The position numbers and the translations under genes are program-made. The notes beneath the pieces were generated by a model. The model had not been told where the DNA came from and ran no database searches. It was given only the letters and a program-made list of their open reading frames with translations. This document shows, piece after piece, positions 25,101 to 35,060 of a stretch of 64,000 nucleotides of DNA (position 1 is its first letter; each line of letters opens with the position of its first letter). The stretch is taken from contig JAZKJV010000147.1 in NCBI GenBank assembly GCA_037367405.1, forward strand, positions 249,704-313,703, written 5' to 3'. The DNA comes from Ottelia alismoides (lineage: Eukaryota; Streptophyta; Magnoliopsida; Alismatales; Hydrocharitaceae).

Positions 25101-28100
25101 TGATGAGAAGACTAGCAGAAGAATTAGCACTCTGAGCTCCTTATTGAACAATCTGAAGTTTGGTTATTCTTGGGAAAAAGTTGCAACGGCAGATGTTGAT
25201 TTTTATAAAATCTTTTCTGCACAAGATACCTATCTGGATGAAGCTATGTTTGATGTTAGAAAAGACAACGGAAAACTGATTGTTGTTCCCAAAGAGGAGA
25301 TTCATGAGGTATATCAAGCTCCTGGCCCATATGGATTCATCAGTGGATTTATATTGATTGTTAAGAAATTATTAAATGTGATATTATCTTTGTTATTCAA
25401 GAGTTTTTCATTAACTTTTGGTTAATCAAAATTCTAGAAGTTAGAACGTTAAGCTGGGATATGGAGAAACTTTATGACGAACATGAGTGAAATTTTTTGC
25501 TCAAAGTTCTCTATAAATTTGGTTTCAGAAAAACGGTTATTGAGGCCTGAAAAGCTTGTATTTCTGTTGTATTCAATAGGGGTCTGCTTGGTTACTGGGT
25601 TGGGCTGGGTTGGGGTATCCTCCTGTGAATAGTAACTGTTTGGAGAGTTGGAATGATAATTATGATGTGATGTGATATTGATTATGTGTTATATTAACTA
25701 TTTTAATGATTATAATATTTTTGTATGTTAATAATTTTATTTGAACATGGTTAAAAAATATTATACCAAAGAAATTATTGGGTCAATACAAGTAATCCCA
25801 AACCAAGAATGCAGGGTTGGAGCTAGGGGTAATGCTAGGGTACCCCGGTGTACAATGGAAACCAAACAGGCCCCGGAGGTGTTAGACAAGGGATCCCCTT
25901 TCCCCTCGCTTTTTATTCTTGCTGAAGTACCTAGTAGAGCTATTCTGAACATTGTTATAAACAAGAAAGTAAAACCTTTTTACACTAACGGGAAAGCTCC
26001 AATTATTTTGCACTTATTATTTGCAGATGTACCATGATATTCACAAATGGCAAAGAGGATTCTTTAGAGAATTTAATAAGGTTCTTAAATCAGTATGAAA
26101 AAGCTTCTGGGCAGAAAATTAGTAATTCAAAGAGCAATTTTTGTGCCAAAAAATGGTCCAGCAATAGAAGTCAGATCATCAAGAATATTACTGGAATGCA
26201 AAAAGGAAATCTTCCCTTCACTTACTTGGGTTGTCCTATGTTCCAAGAGATTACAAAAATAAACTATTTTGATGATTCAATCAATGATATTCAGATGAAA
26301 TTGGCTGGGTCAGAAGAAGCTAAGCATTGGGTCAGCTGGAATAGTATTTGCAAACCTATAGAAGAAGGGGGCTCGATAGAGGCCATGGAGATATGATAAA
26401 AGCTCTTATAATCAAAATGGGCAGGGGAGTTTGAATGAACAATCTCTGTGGGCTTCTTTCATGTCTACTAGATATCGTACCCTTGACAAAGTTAATAAAT
26501 ATGCTCCAGCTCGCTGGAATTATAAACATGAAGCGTGGAAAGAAATAAAAAGAAATTCTCTATGGGAGATTGGGAATGGTAATATAATTTTTTGGAATGA
26601 GAAATGGATGTTGAAGGACCGCTTTGTGACAACGAAGATATTCAGATTATACAACCCAGTCTTACTGTAAGAGAAATATTTCTTGATTTTAGAACCCACT
26701 TAATGGTCTACCACACAAGACCAGGGTTCAAATCCCACTTTTACAGGGGTTGCGTTAGGTAGGATTCTTACGGGGATTGCATTAGGCCAACGAAAAAATA
26801 GTTGAATCTTTCAACATGGATTTGAGCAAGAATCCATGTAGCCAACCCTACTTATAGTGGGAGAAGGCTTAGTACATTTTTTTATGGGTGTTGCCAAGCA
26901 AAAAAGGGAAGCTCTAAATTTACCTTACAATATCTATGATAGTATCATGGCCAAAGAAATAAAGTTGAAGAACAGAAAGCCAATCAGGAGATGGATGGGG
27001 GAGGATAGCGGGAAGCCCACTGTAAAAGGAGCTTGGGCTATTGTCAGAAAGAAAGGAAACAAAGTCAAAACTGAAAACAAAATTCATGTATTCTTTGATA
27101 GTGATATGGTTGATATGTGTTGGACATGGTTCATCGAAGCTTGCAAATTTCAGGTCAAAAATTCCAAAAACTTTTGGGAATTGTGTAATTATATATTCAA
27201 AAGAATATCCAAGGAAACTTTATTGAAGAAAGCCAGGATGTTGGTTTGGATTTTATCAGAGATATGGACTGAAAGAAACTTATGAAGATTTCTTCATGAT
27301 TACATCAGTGATTGGTTTTTTCTTAAGAAAGTGCAGGCTAATGTTGAGATGATGATTCCCTGTATAAAGGCAAAATATGTGAATAATTATTATGAGAAAG
27401 AGCTTATGACCAAGCTCAGTTTCAATGTTGCTGATACTCAAAATCATTGAAAAATTTGTTGCTGGGAGAAGCCTTTGAGAGGGATATACAAACTAAATAT
27501 TGAGAGGTAACCCTTGTATTGCTGGACAAGATGGTGTGTTAAGGAAGTCTATGGGTGAAAACGTTTTGGCTATTATAATTTATTTGTTAAACCACTAAAA
27601 TGGTACCCAATTAATTGTCCAGTGGTAGTACAGTGTGTCTACCACACAAAAGACCAGGGTTCAAATCCCACTCTCGCAGGGGTTGCGTTAGATAGTCGAC
27701 GGCCAGCGTAAAAAATAGTCGAATCTTTCAACATGGATTTGAGCAAGAATCCATGTAGTCGACCCTACTTACAGTGAGAGAAGGCTTAGTACATTTTACA
27801 CCACTAAAATGGAAGCTACATTACATTCTGCTCTCATAGGAATCAGAATTTGTGCTGCTAAGGGTGTTCAGAACATTTGGCTAGAGTCTGCTCGTTAAGC
27901 CCCCATGCATATGATAAATAAAGAGAAGTGCAACATTTGAAACCTCCATTCTTACTGGGACGAACTTCTTTATTTTAAAGGGATTTTGAACTGAGTCACT
28001 CATATACAAAGGAAGGCAAATTCTGTTGCCAATTCTCCAGCAAATCAAGTTATTGTCGGCCAAATGAAGTCTATCATTATGAACGTGCAACAGCTACCTA

Positions 28101-30304
28101 AAAAGGCATATGGGGCTTATTGTCAGGAAAAAACTAATATTCCATGTAGTCGACCCTACTTATAGTAGGAGAAGGCTTTGCCATTGCCAAATTGATTCAA
28201 AAACTATCTACTTACCGCATAGAACTCTGGAGGTGCACGCATAACTTTGATGTGTGCACAAAAGTAAAGTATATAATTGCTATTGGTGCTTTAATGTATC
28301 TTTTCCATTTGGTGGATACTACTACTAATTTTTTAACATATATTCAATACTTATCTCAAGATGAATCTTTTTGTGTCCAGGATTATATTGGATTGAGGTA
28401 ATAATTGGAAGTATAAACTCAACGGTTACATAAGTGGGGCTCAAGAATGGAATCATGGATATTATTTTAAACCATGCTGGAGATATTATTACTAGTACAG
28501 TAGGGAACACAATGCAGAGCTTTGCCTTGCCGTTTTTTCAAGGAAGTGCACACATGAGTGCACAGCAGAGTTGTTGTAGACCTATTCCTTCTTGGAAAGT
28601 TCATGATGGATTGACTATTTACTGTACTGTAACATGGTCACAAAATCTGAGGAAAAATATTCAAGTCACTGCTCTTCGAGATGGGCGAAGGTTTTTCATG
28701 GATTGAATTTCACAGGGGATCTATGTTAGGAGGCTGAAGCTGAAGTCAAAAGCACTCCGATTTTTTATATCCTTTATTTCTCTTATTAGAGTCAGGTTGG
28801 AGACCTTGGTGAGCAGATTTGGAAGTGCACACATCTTTCCAGATGTGTGCACATCGGATAAGTCCAATCCATTATCCACTCTTCAATTTATTTCTAATGC
28901 TTTGTTGCTGCGGGGATTGGAGTTGATGTTGAATATATGCCTTACAACTGTTATTATTTAATGATGATATTCAAGCTAGAGTTCTGTTAGCATGGAAGTT
29001 ATTGCTCAATTAAATGAATACAATTAGAAGACTGTTTGTCTGGCAAGTAGCTTTTTTTGGTCCAGAAAAAAAAAATGTCTAGCAAATAGCCTTGTTTGAA
29101 GACTAATGAAGTGCACACATCTACTAGACGTGTGCATATCACTTATGAATAAATTCCAACTTCCTATTTTCATTTTGATGAACTTTATTACAGTCTGTCT
29201 TCTTTTATTCAGCTTTGAATTCAAAAGGGTAGTTGGTTTGCAGCTGAAAAACATACATAGAGGATATGGGGGAATTTCAAACATCGGATTCTGTTATGAA
29301 TGCTTATCAAATTCAACTAGCGATCGTCCAATTAGGAGATTTTGAAATACTCAAAGAAGTCTGGAGGATTGTGTTCAAAGATGCATAAGGTTTCATGATG
29401 CTGTAGCTGGACTGCTATAACTTCAAGACTTGGTTTTTTCAGAAGAAATAAACTCAGTGGCTGATAAATGCTGAAGTTTCCGGATCAACTGACCTGATAA
29501 TTCTGACTTGATGTATTCTCCTTCAAGGCAGAGGAGATAGATACAGATGAGAAAGCTCTATTTTCTGTTCTAGTGTGATTATCAAAGAAACAATATTCTC
29601 GGATTGGGGTATTGTGTTTATTGAGACTGACTTCATTTGACAATTTCCAGTATTAAACAATGAAACTCAATAACCCCTCTTCAAGCTAGCAATTGGAATT
29701 ACAGTTTTCTGCTGGAATTCACTGAAGCTAGCAAATGAAACTCAATACCCGTCATTTCGACTAATTCACGCTCTAGCACGTCGCCGAAAGCCACGCCCGT
29801 GCTTTTGACTAAAACATCAAACAAGGCAAGCAAACCTCGTCAGCAAGAATCTTCGAGCAGTTGAAGCAGACACACCGCATGATTGCCAGGACCGTCTTCA
29901 TGAACCCGATGTGGAACATTGGCTTTGCCAGCTCAAGGTGCCCAAAGTGACCAGGGCACTCTGCCATGTTAGCCATGCACGTATCGCACTTCATTTTCCT
30001 GTCGATGGTCCCGAGCCGTGTGTCACTCAGCCCGCCTACCTTCGGCTTGTCGCGCTCGGTGGTCTCCCCGTGCTCGATCTGAACAACTGACATTTGCCGC
30101 TGCAAACGCATACATTAAAGGAAGAAGACCACATCAATTACAGTCGAATCAACGAACAACCGGCGAAAACCGAAACCGTGCTGCGAATTGCGGGTGACGG
30201 GAGAGATCTGGGGTGCTTACGATTTCGTCGGGGCTCAGTATTCCGAATTGAACCATGCGGACCTTGGCGATCTCTGCCGGAGAGAAGGGGAATCGAGTCT
30301 CCAT
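13120..30304 (-). CDS. NRPB1: DNA-directed RNA polymerase II largest subunit (14 exons)
   Basis: Catalytic core subunit of nuclear RNA polymerase II. Exons in transcript order: 30304-30221, 30099-29836, 20268-19966, 19870-19712, 19517-19356, 19281-19061, 18975-18834, 18761-18426, 18335-18049, 17960-17702, 17627-14524, 14414-14343, 13376-13320, 13222-13120. All introns are GT-AG, and the joined frame is 1850 residues, close to the roughly 1840 known for Arabidopsis. Visible marks are the start METRF, zinc-clamp CxxC...CxxH (C66, C69, C76, H79), the Mg-binding NADFDGD (D495, D497, D499), the bridge helix (about 826-866) and the trigger loop (about 1099-1125). The C-terminal domain starts near 1537, with about 30 successive YSPTSPS-type heptads in exon 11 and a looser tail over three small exons ending in DDSTTR. 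Intron 2 is 9.6 kb and retroelement-filled. Exons 1-2 also exist as a second copy at 48.1-48.5 kb. Confidence 0.97.
13377..14342 (-). other. NRPB1 intron 12
   Basis: A 966-bp intron between two small CTD exons. It holds a short direct repeat, TCTCTGAAGATTGGTGATAT at about 14142-14161 and again near 14213-14232. A stretch at 13730-13990 rich in GGGG/CCCC words might be a transposon remnant, but no ends were found. Confidence 0.5.
18336..18425 (-). other. NRPB1 intron 8: 90 nt, in frame, no stop
   Basis: Its donor GTAGGT follows FIEK and its acceptor TATCAG precedes DVFMN; both exon joins are in phase 0. The intron is 90 nt and translates without a stop into 30 residues beginning VGNSFF, so a retained-intron message would still code for a full-length protein with an insert. 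Confidence 0.8.
20269..21952. other. NRPB1 intron 2, unassigned coding-like sequence
   Basis: Plus-strand reading is unusually open but broken. A frame at 20445-20702 is rich in R/K/Q, with others at 20689-20895 and 20861-21049 and further pieces to about 21700. The base composition (purine-rich, lysine/glutamate codons) suggests decayed retroelement coding sequence. I recognised no catalytic motif and cannot name the family. Confidence 0.35.
21953..22270 (+). mobile_element. LTR of a retrotransposon with primer-binding site
   Basis: Starts TGTTGGAG at 21953. It contains a promoter-like GGGGGCTATATATAGACC (about 22070-22087) and a downstream CTCTTGTTCCTCATG block. A tRNA-Met-type primer site TGTATCAGAGCGGG begins at 22261. 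About 390 bp of possible leader follows, up to the LINE. No second LTR or polyprotein was found next to it, so this is a truncated element or a solo remnant plus leader. The exact LTR end is uncertain because no clear CA terminus is seen. Confidence 0.6.
22650..25096 (+). pseudogene. RTE-like LINE reverse transcriptase, 3' part, split by a hAT element
   Basis: Frames at 22666-22908 give [16 protein letters not shown] then [12 protein letters not shown], a non-LTR reverse transcriptase with the FVDD active site. The piece 22900-23333 continues with FRYLGS-like, [17 protein letters not shown] and [16 protein letters not shown] segments. After the inserted hAT element (23334-24877) the protein resumes ([10 protein letters not shown]...LKKRW...DLSFL...[15 protein letters not shown]), ending near 25060. 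A GTTGTTGTTGTT tail at about 25084 is typical of plant RTE-type LINEs. Frameshifts and stops show it is dead. It lies in NRPB1 intron 2, antisense to the gene. Confidence 0.8.
23334..24877. mobile_element. hAT-type element, 1.54 kb, inserted in a LINE
   Basis: A perfect 8-bp duplication gttgatgc (23326-23333 and 24878-24885) and ends TAGGGGAGCACA / TAGGGGTGCACA define it. The subterminal regions repeat GGATTGGAT/ATCCAATCC words on both sides. A plus-strand patch at 23551-23637 ([11 protein letters not shown]...VEEFFVRDP) differs in composition and could be a captured host fragment, but I cannot identify it. No transposase is seen. Confidence 0.85.
25579..25874. mobile_element. MITE inside the L1 remnant
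   Basis: 296 bp with inverted ends GGGGTCTGCTTGGTTAC and, from the right, GGGGCCTGTTTGGTT. The interior matches 11469-11764. It lies just outside the duplicated unit, so it is present once. Confidence 0.75.
26704..26878 (+). mobile_element. tRNA-derived SINE, 5' truncated (family SINE-2)
   Basis: Has the B box GGTTCAAATCCC, then GGGGTTGCGTTAGGTAG, GAATCTTTCAACATGGATTT and the tail block AACCCTACTTATAGTGGGAG. The A-box part is missing. It interrupts the L1 remnant. The equivalent copy in unit 2 is at 44932-45106. Confidence 0.75.
27604..27800 (+). mobile_element. tRNA-derived SINE, complete (family SINE-2)
   Basis: A 197-bp element flanked by the 12-bp repeat ccactaaaatgg (27592-27603 and 27801-27812). 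A-box-like AGTGGTAGTACAGTGTG and B box GGTTCAAATCC lie at its 5' end. The body is shared with 26704-26878 and 34105-34290. A 3' fragment of the family (ATGTAGTCGACCCTACTTAT) also lies at about 28143-28182. Confidence 0.85.
27813..29835. other. NRPB1 intron 2, exon-2-proximal part, unassigned
   Basis: No host gene seen. Open stretches at 28192-28401 and 28434-28706 (plus) are conserved in unit 2 simply because they are duplicated. GTGCACACATC words recur at about 28543, 28823 and 29113. The last 100 bases end at the exon 2 donor on the minus strand. Confidence 0.4.
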
Positions 30305-30528
30305 CGCGGCGGAGCCCTAGAGGATCGGGATTAGGGTTTTGGGGGTGAGGCGATGGGGACTGCGAGAGAGGTGATGGTGTTCAGTTGGCGGGTTCTTTTG
30401 ATTTTAGTGTAAAGATGAGAGAGGGAAAGGTGGGGAGCTATCTCGACGAGGGGAGTGCCGCCGCCCCGTGAGGGAGAGAAGGGGGGTTCTCTTGGGAGAA
30501 AGGGGGGAAGTGGGGTGGGGTGCCGGTC

Positions 30529-30536
30529 TATTTATA
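30529..30536 (-). promoter_or_regulatory. NRPB1 proximal TATA box
   Basis: TATAAATA on the minus strand, 225 bp before the exon 1 ATG, with GC-rich leader sequence between. The same box is kept at the same distance in the duplicated copy. Confidence 0.7.
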
Positions 30537-30564
30537 GACGAATAGGCGACGCAGGGTAGTGGAT

Positions 30565-30570
30565 CACGTG
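30565..30570. promoter_or_regulatory. G-box CACGTG in proximal NRPB1 promoter
   Basis: A palindromic CACGTG, about 30 bp upstream of the TATA box, followed on the plus strand by ATCGCGCGCG. bZIP/bHLH factors bind such sites in plants; use here is inferred. It is kept in the distal copy at 48795-48800. Confidence 0.5.
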
Positions 30571-30666
30571 ATCGCGCGCGAGGATTTGAGGTTGGAAATT
30601 GAGTGAAATGGGGACGAAAATGGTTTTTTTATCCATTGTGCCCGGAGTTATTCCGATGTCAATTAT

Positions 30667-31165
30667 TAGGGATGCAAACGGATATGGATATATCCCTATC
30701 CAATCCGTCACCGTATCCGTTTTATATGCATATTTCGATATCCGTATCCGTTTTAGAATGGATACGGATATGGATATTATTTTGATATCCGCAAATATCC
30801 GTATTTGTATATCCGTTTTCATATATAAATATAGTCATAGATTTATTTTTAACCCTATATAACATAATTCTCTACCTTCTTTTATCATATTTATATAATT
30901 TTTATGATACAAACACATTTAGTAAAATAATATCATGTGTTTTCCATCCAATTCTCATATATTTAAGTCGATTCTGTAGAGTAATTCTAACAATACTCAT
31001 GTGCGATCAATATCCGTTTTACATCTGTATCCGTATTTTAAGGATATGATAAGATAATTTTAATATCCGTCAATATCCGTATCCGCATCCGTATTCGTAT
31101 TAAAAAACGGATAAGGATATGGTAATACCTATATCCGTATCTGTATCCGACCGTTTGCATCCCTA
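30667..31165. mobile_element. hAT MITE present only in unit 1
   Basis: 499 bp with perfect ends TAGGGATGCAAACGG and its inverse, and a perfect 8-bp duplication tcaattat (30659-30666; 31166-31173). The interior is packed with GGATAT/ATCCGTATCCG repeats. Unit 2 has a single tcaattat and no element at 48885-48892, which is a clean empty site. It lies about 360 bp upstream of the proximal NRPB1 start codon. Confidence 0.95.
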
Positions 31166-31186
31166 TCAATTATGCATTATCTTTTT

Positions 31187-31427
31187 GGGATTTTTACCCC
31201 GTTAACCTTATAAACTTCGTCAATTTCCTCTACGATCTTTTGCATAACGTGATTACCTCATCGACCCTGTAAATTACTCAGAGAATCCCCGCGAGCTTCA
31301 GACAGATTAAGCGTAGGGTTCATGGGGTAATATTAACAAGTTTATAGGGTCGAGGAAGGAATATCGATGTTTCAAAGGTCGTAGAGGTAATTGACAAAGT
31401 TTATAGGGTTCATAAGGTAAAAATCCC
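31187..31427. mobile_element. Mutator-like MITE present only in unit 1
   Basis: 241 bp with inverted ends GGGATTTTTACCCCGTTAAC / GGGATTTTTACCTTATGAAC and a 9-bp duplication tatcttttt (31178-31186; 31428-31436). It is absent from unit 2. It sits 21 bp from the end of the hAT MITE, so two elements landed in the proximal promoter side after or independently of the duplication. Confidence 0.92.
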
Positions 31428-32400
31428 TATCTTTTTTTGGGAATATCAGTTGTGTCCTTAACTTCTTATCATTCTATCACTTGTGACCTTACGTTAGTTG
31501 ACTTTTTATTCCCAACGCAAACGGACGTTAACATAGAGGACACAATGGAAATTAAATTAAACAGATTTAAAATAATTACCACTTTATTCGAAATTAAATA
31601 AATAAGCATGAATTTGAAATATTTAGTATTCTAAGCATCAACCGGCACTTGAGGTGTCGATTTAGGGGAGAGGACACAAAACTACACCTCAAGTGTCGAT
31701 TTTTTGTGAGTTAATTATACCCATATCTAAATTATTTTATATATATATACCCTCCTAAAGTTAATATTTTAAATAACTCTGTAATACAAACTATTAAAAA
31801 TGTATATGGATACGAATATGAATATTGATACGATTATAGTTGTTACACATATATGAAACTATTATACCATATCATATCATATATATATATATATATACAC
31901 ACACACACGTGTGCTAAACGGATATTAACATAGATATGCATAGAAATATAACATGTGTGTGTGAATATATAGCTTTCGATGTTTAAAATATGGATACTAA
32001 TATTATTATGTATCTTTTTTTGGATATGTATAGTGATATCTAATATATTGAATTTATGTGTGTTTGATGTATTTGCATATATTATTGTGTGCATAAACAT
32101 ATACTTGAATATATTACATGCTGATGCATAATATTGGGAAATAATATACATATTTGATTTGTGATTAGCAATATCCATGTTAGTATCTCAAAAATGAAAA
32201 GGATGCACATATCCACATCTTTGTCAAAAAATTAAAATCAATCTTCTTATTTGTATTACAGTTGTTATATATATATACGCTCTTAAAATGGATATGATAA
32301 AAGATAAATATGGATTATCTGGTTGCATTCGTTATGGTAGTAGTCAACACACATAAATGAACCTATAGCTACTACTTTGACCCATATCTGTATCCAAAAA
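31428..32400. other. AT-rich promoter-distal sequence
   Basis: A 26-base inverted pair (GGCACTTGAGGTGTCGATTT ... ACACCTCAAGTGTCGATTTT, 31640-31703) could form a hairpin. A (TA)n(CA)n microsatellite lies at 31878-31909. About 365 bp (near 31582-31945) have no counterpart in unit 2, where the flanks are joined at about 49060, so one copy gained or lost this block. Confidence 0.5.
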
Positions 32401-32407
32401 ATTAAAA

Positions 32408-32890
32408 TGATACTCCCCCTTTGCCCATCTCCTCCACCACGTTCCTCCTTCTCGATGTCATGCTCCTCCCTCTCTAGCCAGCTCCTCTCCCTCCTCCACT
32501 GCTCCATCCCTTTCGCCCAGCCCACCCCATTCCCTTCGCTCCGCTCCTCCCCCTCTGCCCAACTCCTCCCCCTCCACCTCGCTCCTCAGCCACACTCCTT
32601 TCCCTCCGTCATGCTCCTCCCCCTCCACGCCGTTCCTCCCCCCTCTACCACTGCTCCTTCCCCCTCTGCCCAGCTCTCCCGCCCTACCCCCCTCTGCCCT
32701 GCTCATCTCCCTCCGCCTAGCTCTTCCCACTCCGCCCAGCTCCACCCATTCGCCCCAGCTCCTCTACCACGCTCCTCTCCCTCTGGCATGATCCTCCCCC
32801 TTCGCCCAGCTCCTCTCACTTCGCCACTGCTCCTTCCCCTTTGTCCTGCTCATTTGACTTGCTCCTCCGTCTCCACCCCCAACTCCTTCC
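32408..32890. repeat. C/T-rich low-complexity tract
   Basis: Built of variants of CTCCTCCCCCTCTGCCCAG. It gives long but meaningless Pro/Ser/Leu reading frames on the plus strand and Gly/Arg/Glu frames on the minus strand. The unit 2 counterpart is 49537-49990, with several internal length changes. Confidence 0.8.
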
Positions 32891-33567
32891 TCTGATCATG
32901 ATCCCGAGCTCGAGCATCGGCTGGAAGAGGTGCATCAAAACCTACCATGTGATTCAGCATCGACGCGAAGATGTTGCCGTCGCCCACACCACCTACCATC
33001 TGAAGACCGATCCGAGGAGGATGATGACGTTTTCTAGTTTTACCCCTACTAACCAAACCATGATTTTGAAAAAATCATGGTTAAGCTCAAGTTATTGACA
33101 ACTAAATTAATGAAAGGGTACAAGTGATAGAACAATAAGAAGTCAGGGACACAACCGATATTCCCAAAAAAGAAAATAGAAGATGCAAATGTTAACTTGT
33201 GAGCACAAGCTTAATTGTATAGAAAATGAAGAATAAATGTTAAATTTCTCTCTTCTTTCTCATATCCTTCTTCTTTCACACCCGATAAGGTTAGAAAGAC
33301 AAAACATCAATTAAATTTCAATATTCAAGGACCGCATTGAGACAGATCTAATGATTAAATACACCATTGTTACTTTTCAAATTTAATGTATGACATTAGA
33401 TTTTTTTGTAATTTACTTTGAAGAATAATTAAAATGGGAACAGAACTAAAAGTGAATTGCGGGTCAGGTCTTCATATTTTTCTTCTCAAGGATCTAAAGG
33501 TATGGCGATCTATATGTATATTCACTAACTCATACATTTAAGGACTAAGCAAGACAAAGATCTTTTA

Positions 33568-33909
33568 GGGCTTGTTTGGTAAGTGAATGGTATCGGAATA
33601 AGTGTTTATTTCATTCTTCCCTTATTCCTCCTTACTCACTTCCTTATTCCACTCCTCTATTCTGCTCTTCACTTATTCCTCCTTATCCACTTCCTTATTT
33701 CCCTTCCCATCTTCCTTTATTCATACTTACCTCCTGACTTATAATATTTATTCTTTATCCTTTGTATGCCAACTGAACGGAGAATAGTACTTACTCTCCC
33801 TTATAACTTCTTACTCACTTATTCTTATCCATCCAGTCGAACAAGAATGTTGCTTATTCCAGCTTATTCTCCACCCCTTGTTCATGTTTATTTCCAACCG
33901 AATGCCTCC
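33568..33909. mobile_element. Tourist-like MITE, unit 1 copy
   Basis: A 342-bp T/C-rich element with ends GGGCTTGTTTGGTAAG and, inverted, GGAGGCATTCGGTTGG. TTA flanks both sides (33565-33567; 33910-33912). The unit 2 equivalent is 50677-51017, so the insertion predates the duplication. Confidence 0.7.
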
Positions 33910-34104
33910 TTAGATTTTAGAGAAAGATTCAATTACCCATGTAACTCTAATATATTGGTCTCATGGAAGCCTGCTATGGATCTTGATATTTTTAAGAGTT
34001 GTGGATGGCAGTATTGTAAGTGGTAATTTAATGATAGGTTGGTATATACCTGTATCATATACTGTCTAACTAGGTCGGCAATGTTTTTAGTTCTACAGAG
34101 ACAC

Positions 34105-34290
34105 CAACTCCAATGATTTGGTGGTAATGTTGTGTTTCTACCATTCAAAGACCATAGTTCAAATCCCTCTTTGTGGGTGTTGTGTTAGGTAGCCGACAAC
34201 CAACGTAAAAAATACTCGTATCTTTCAATATGAATTTGAGCAAAAATCCATGTAGCCGACCCTATTTAAAAATTGGAGGATGCTTCACCA
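34105..34290 (+). mobile_element. SINE-2 family copy, diverged, unit 1
   Basis: Carries the A-box-like GGTGGTAATGTTGTGTTTC, the B-box-like AGTTCAAATCCC and the common body ending CGACCCTATTTAAAAATTGG. More diverged than the copy at 27604. The counterpart in unit 2 is 51206-51396. Confidence 0.7.
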
Positions 34291-34907
34291 TTTTATTAGT
34301 CCCACTACTATATGTTACACGTGGAGGAGGATACACAACTTATTTTTAGAATATAATTCGTTGCAAAATTATCTTTGATTTTAAAAATTTTCAACAAATG
34401 TCATGTCGTTGGTGATGGTTCATTTAATAATGGTTATCCTTTGATCTTTTCCGCCAATAGATATATCGGTCATTGCTAATTTAGAAAGGATAAAATTTTT
34501 AATAGTCAATGCATGGCTATCGTTAAAAATACAACAACAAACACTACATTTGTGACCAATTTCAATAATGATCAAAAGTAATTTCTCAGCTGAGTAATAT
34601 TCATTGGTATATATTTAACATTGGAATATATGCCGATCAATCAATAAAATTGAGCTATGGCAACTGATAATTTGATAATCCATCGTCATATCTTCTGATT
34701 TTAAATATATAGTAACAAATATTATCCGTTGCAGGATTAGTTTTTGTTCTTGTATTTAGCAGCACATATCAAATTCATTGTTAAATGTTCATATAACAAC
34801 GATTTATCCATTAACTTATTTGTTTGTTAAAGCATTGTTGCTAAAGTTAACAACAATCAGAAGCAAAAATCAAAGGATCATAACCATTCATATTTGATTC
34901 TAGGAAT
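34291..34907. other. Intergenic, nothing recognised
   Basis: AT-rich, with many TTGTTG/CAACAA words. It is duplicated with the unit but no gene or element ends were found. Confidence 0.4.
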
Positions 34908-35036
34908 ATAACAACAGAGAAGTAATACTGGTAAGTTTAAGAATAAAGTAACAAATATTAATTATATACAACAACAAAGAAGTAATCCTTTTAAGTTTAA
35001 GAATAAAGTAGCAACTATTGATCATTATTATATATT
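34908..35036. repeat. 66-bp minisatellite, 2 units (unit 1)
   Basis: Two tandem copies of a unit beginning AACAACAAAGAAGTAATCC and containing AAGTTTAAGAATAAAGTA. Unit 2 has three copies (52171-52370). Confidence 0.8.
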
Positions 35037-35060
35037 TTACTGTGGATGATATTATAACAA

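Larger units (their letters stand above)
25144..27480 (+). pseudogene. L1-type LINE ORF2 remnant (reverse transcriptase to C terminus)
   Basis: 25144-25425 has an L1-like region ending [15 protein letters not shown], which matches the PGPDGF region of L1 reverse transcriptases. After a MITE (25579-25874) come [11 protein letters not shown] and LLFADV pieces. 26034-26396 has IIFTNG...[15 protein letters not shown] and [11 protein letters not shown], the thumb region. 26431-26670 (WASFMSTRY...[13 protein letters not shown]) and 26857-27285 cover the C-terminal part. A SINE interrupts it at 26704-26878. Stops and shifts make it inactive. The left edge of the 18-kb tandem duplication cuts it at 25,944. 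Confidence 0.85.

Noticed and set aside
28192..28706. Frames at 28192 and 28434 as small genes because they are conserved at 46420 and 46662
   Set aside because: Conservation is explained by the tandem duplication; no start context, domain or codon signal supports them.
32377..32895. 172-residue Pro/Ser-rich frame (and 49507-50194 in unit 2)
   Set aside because: Arises from a C/T-rich low-complexity tract; lengths and frames differ between the two copies.
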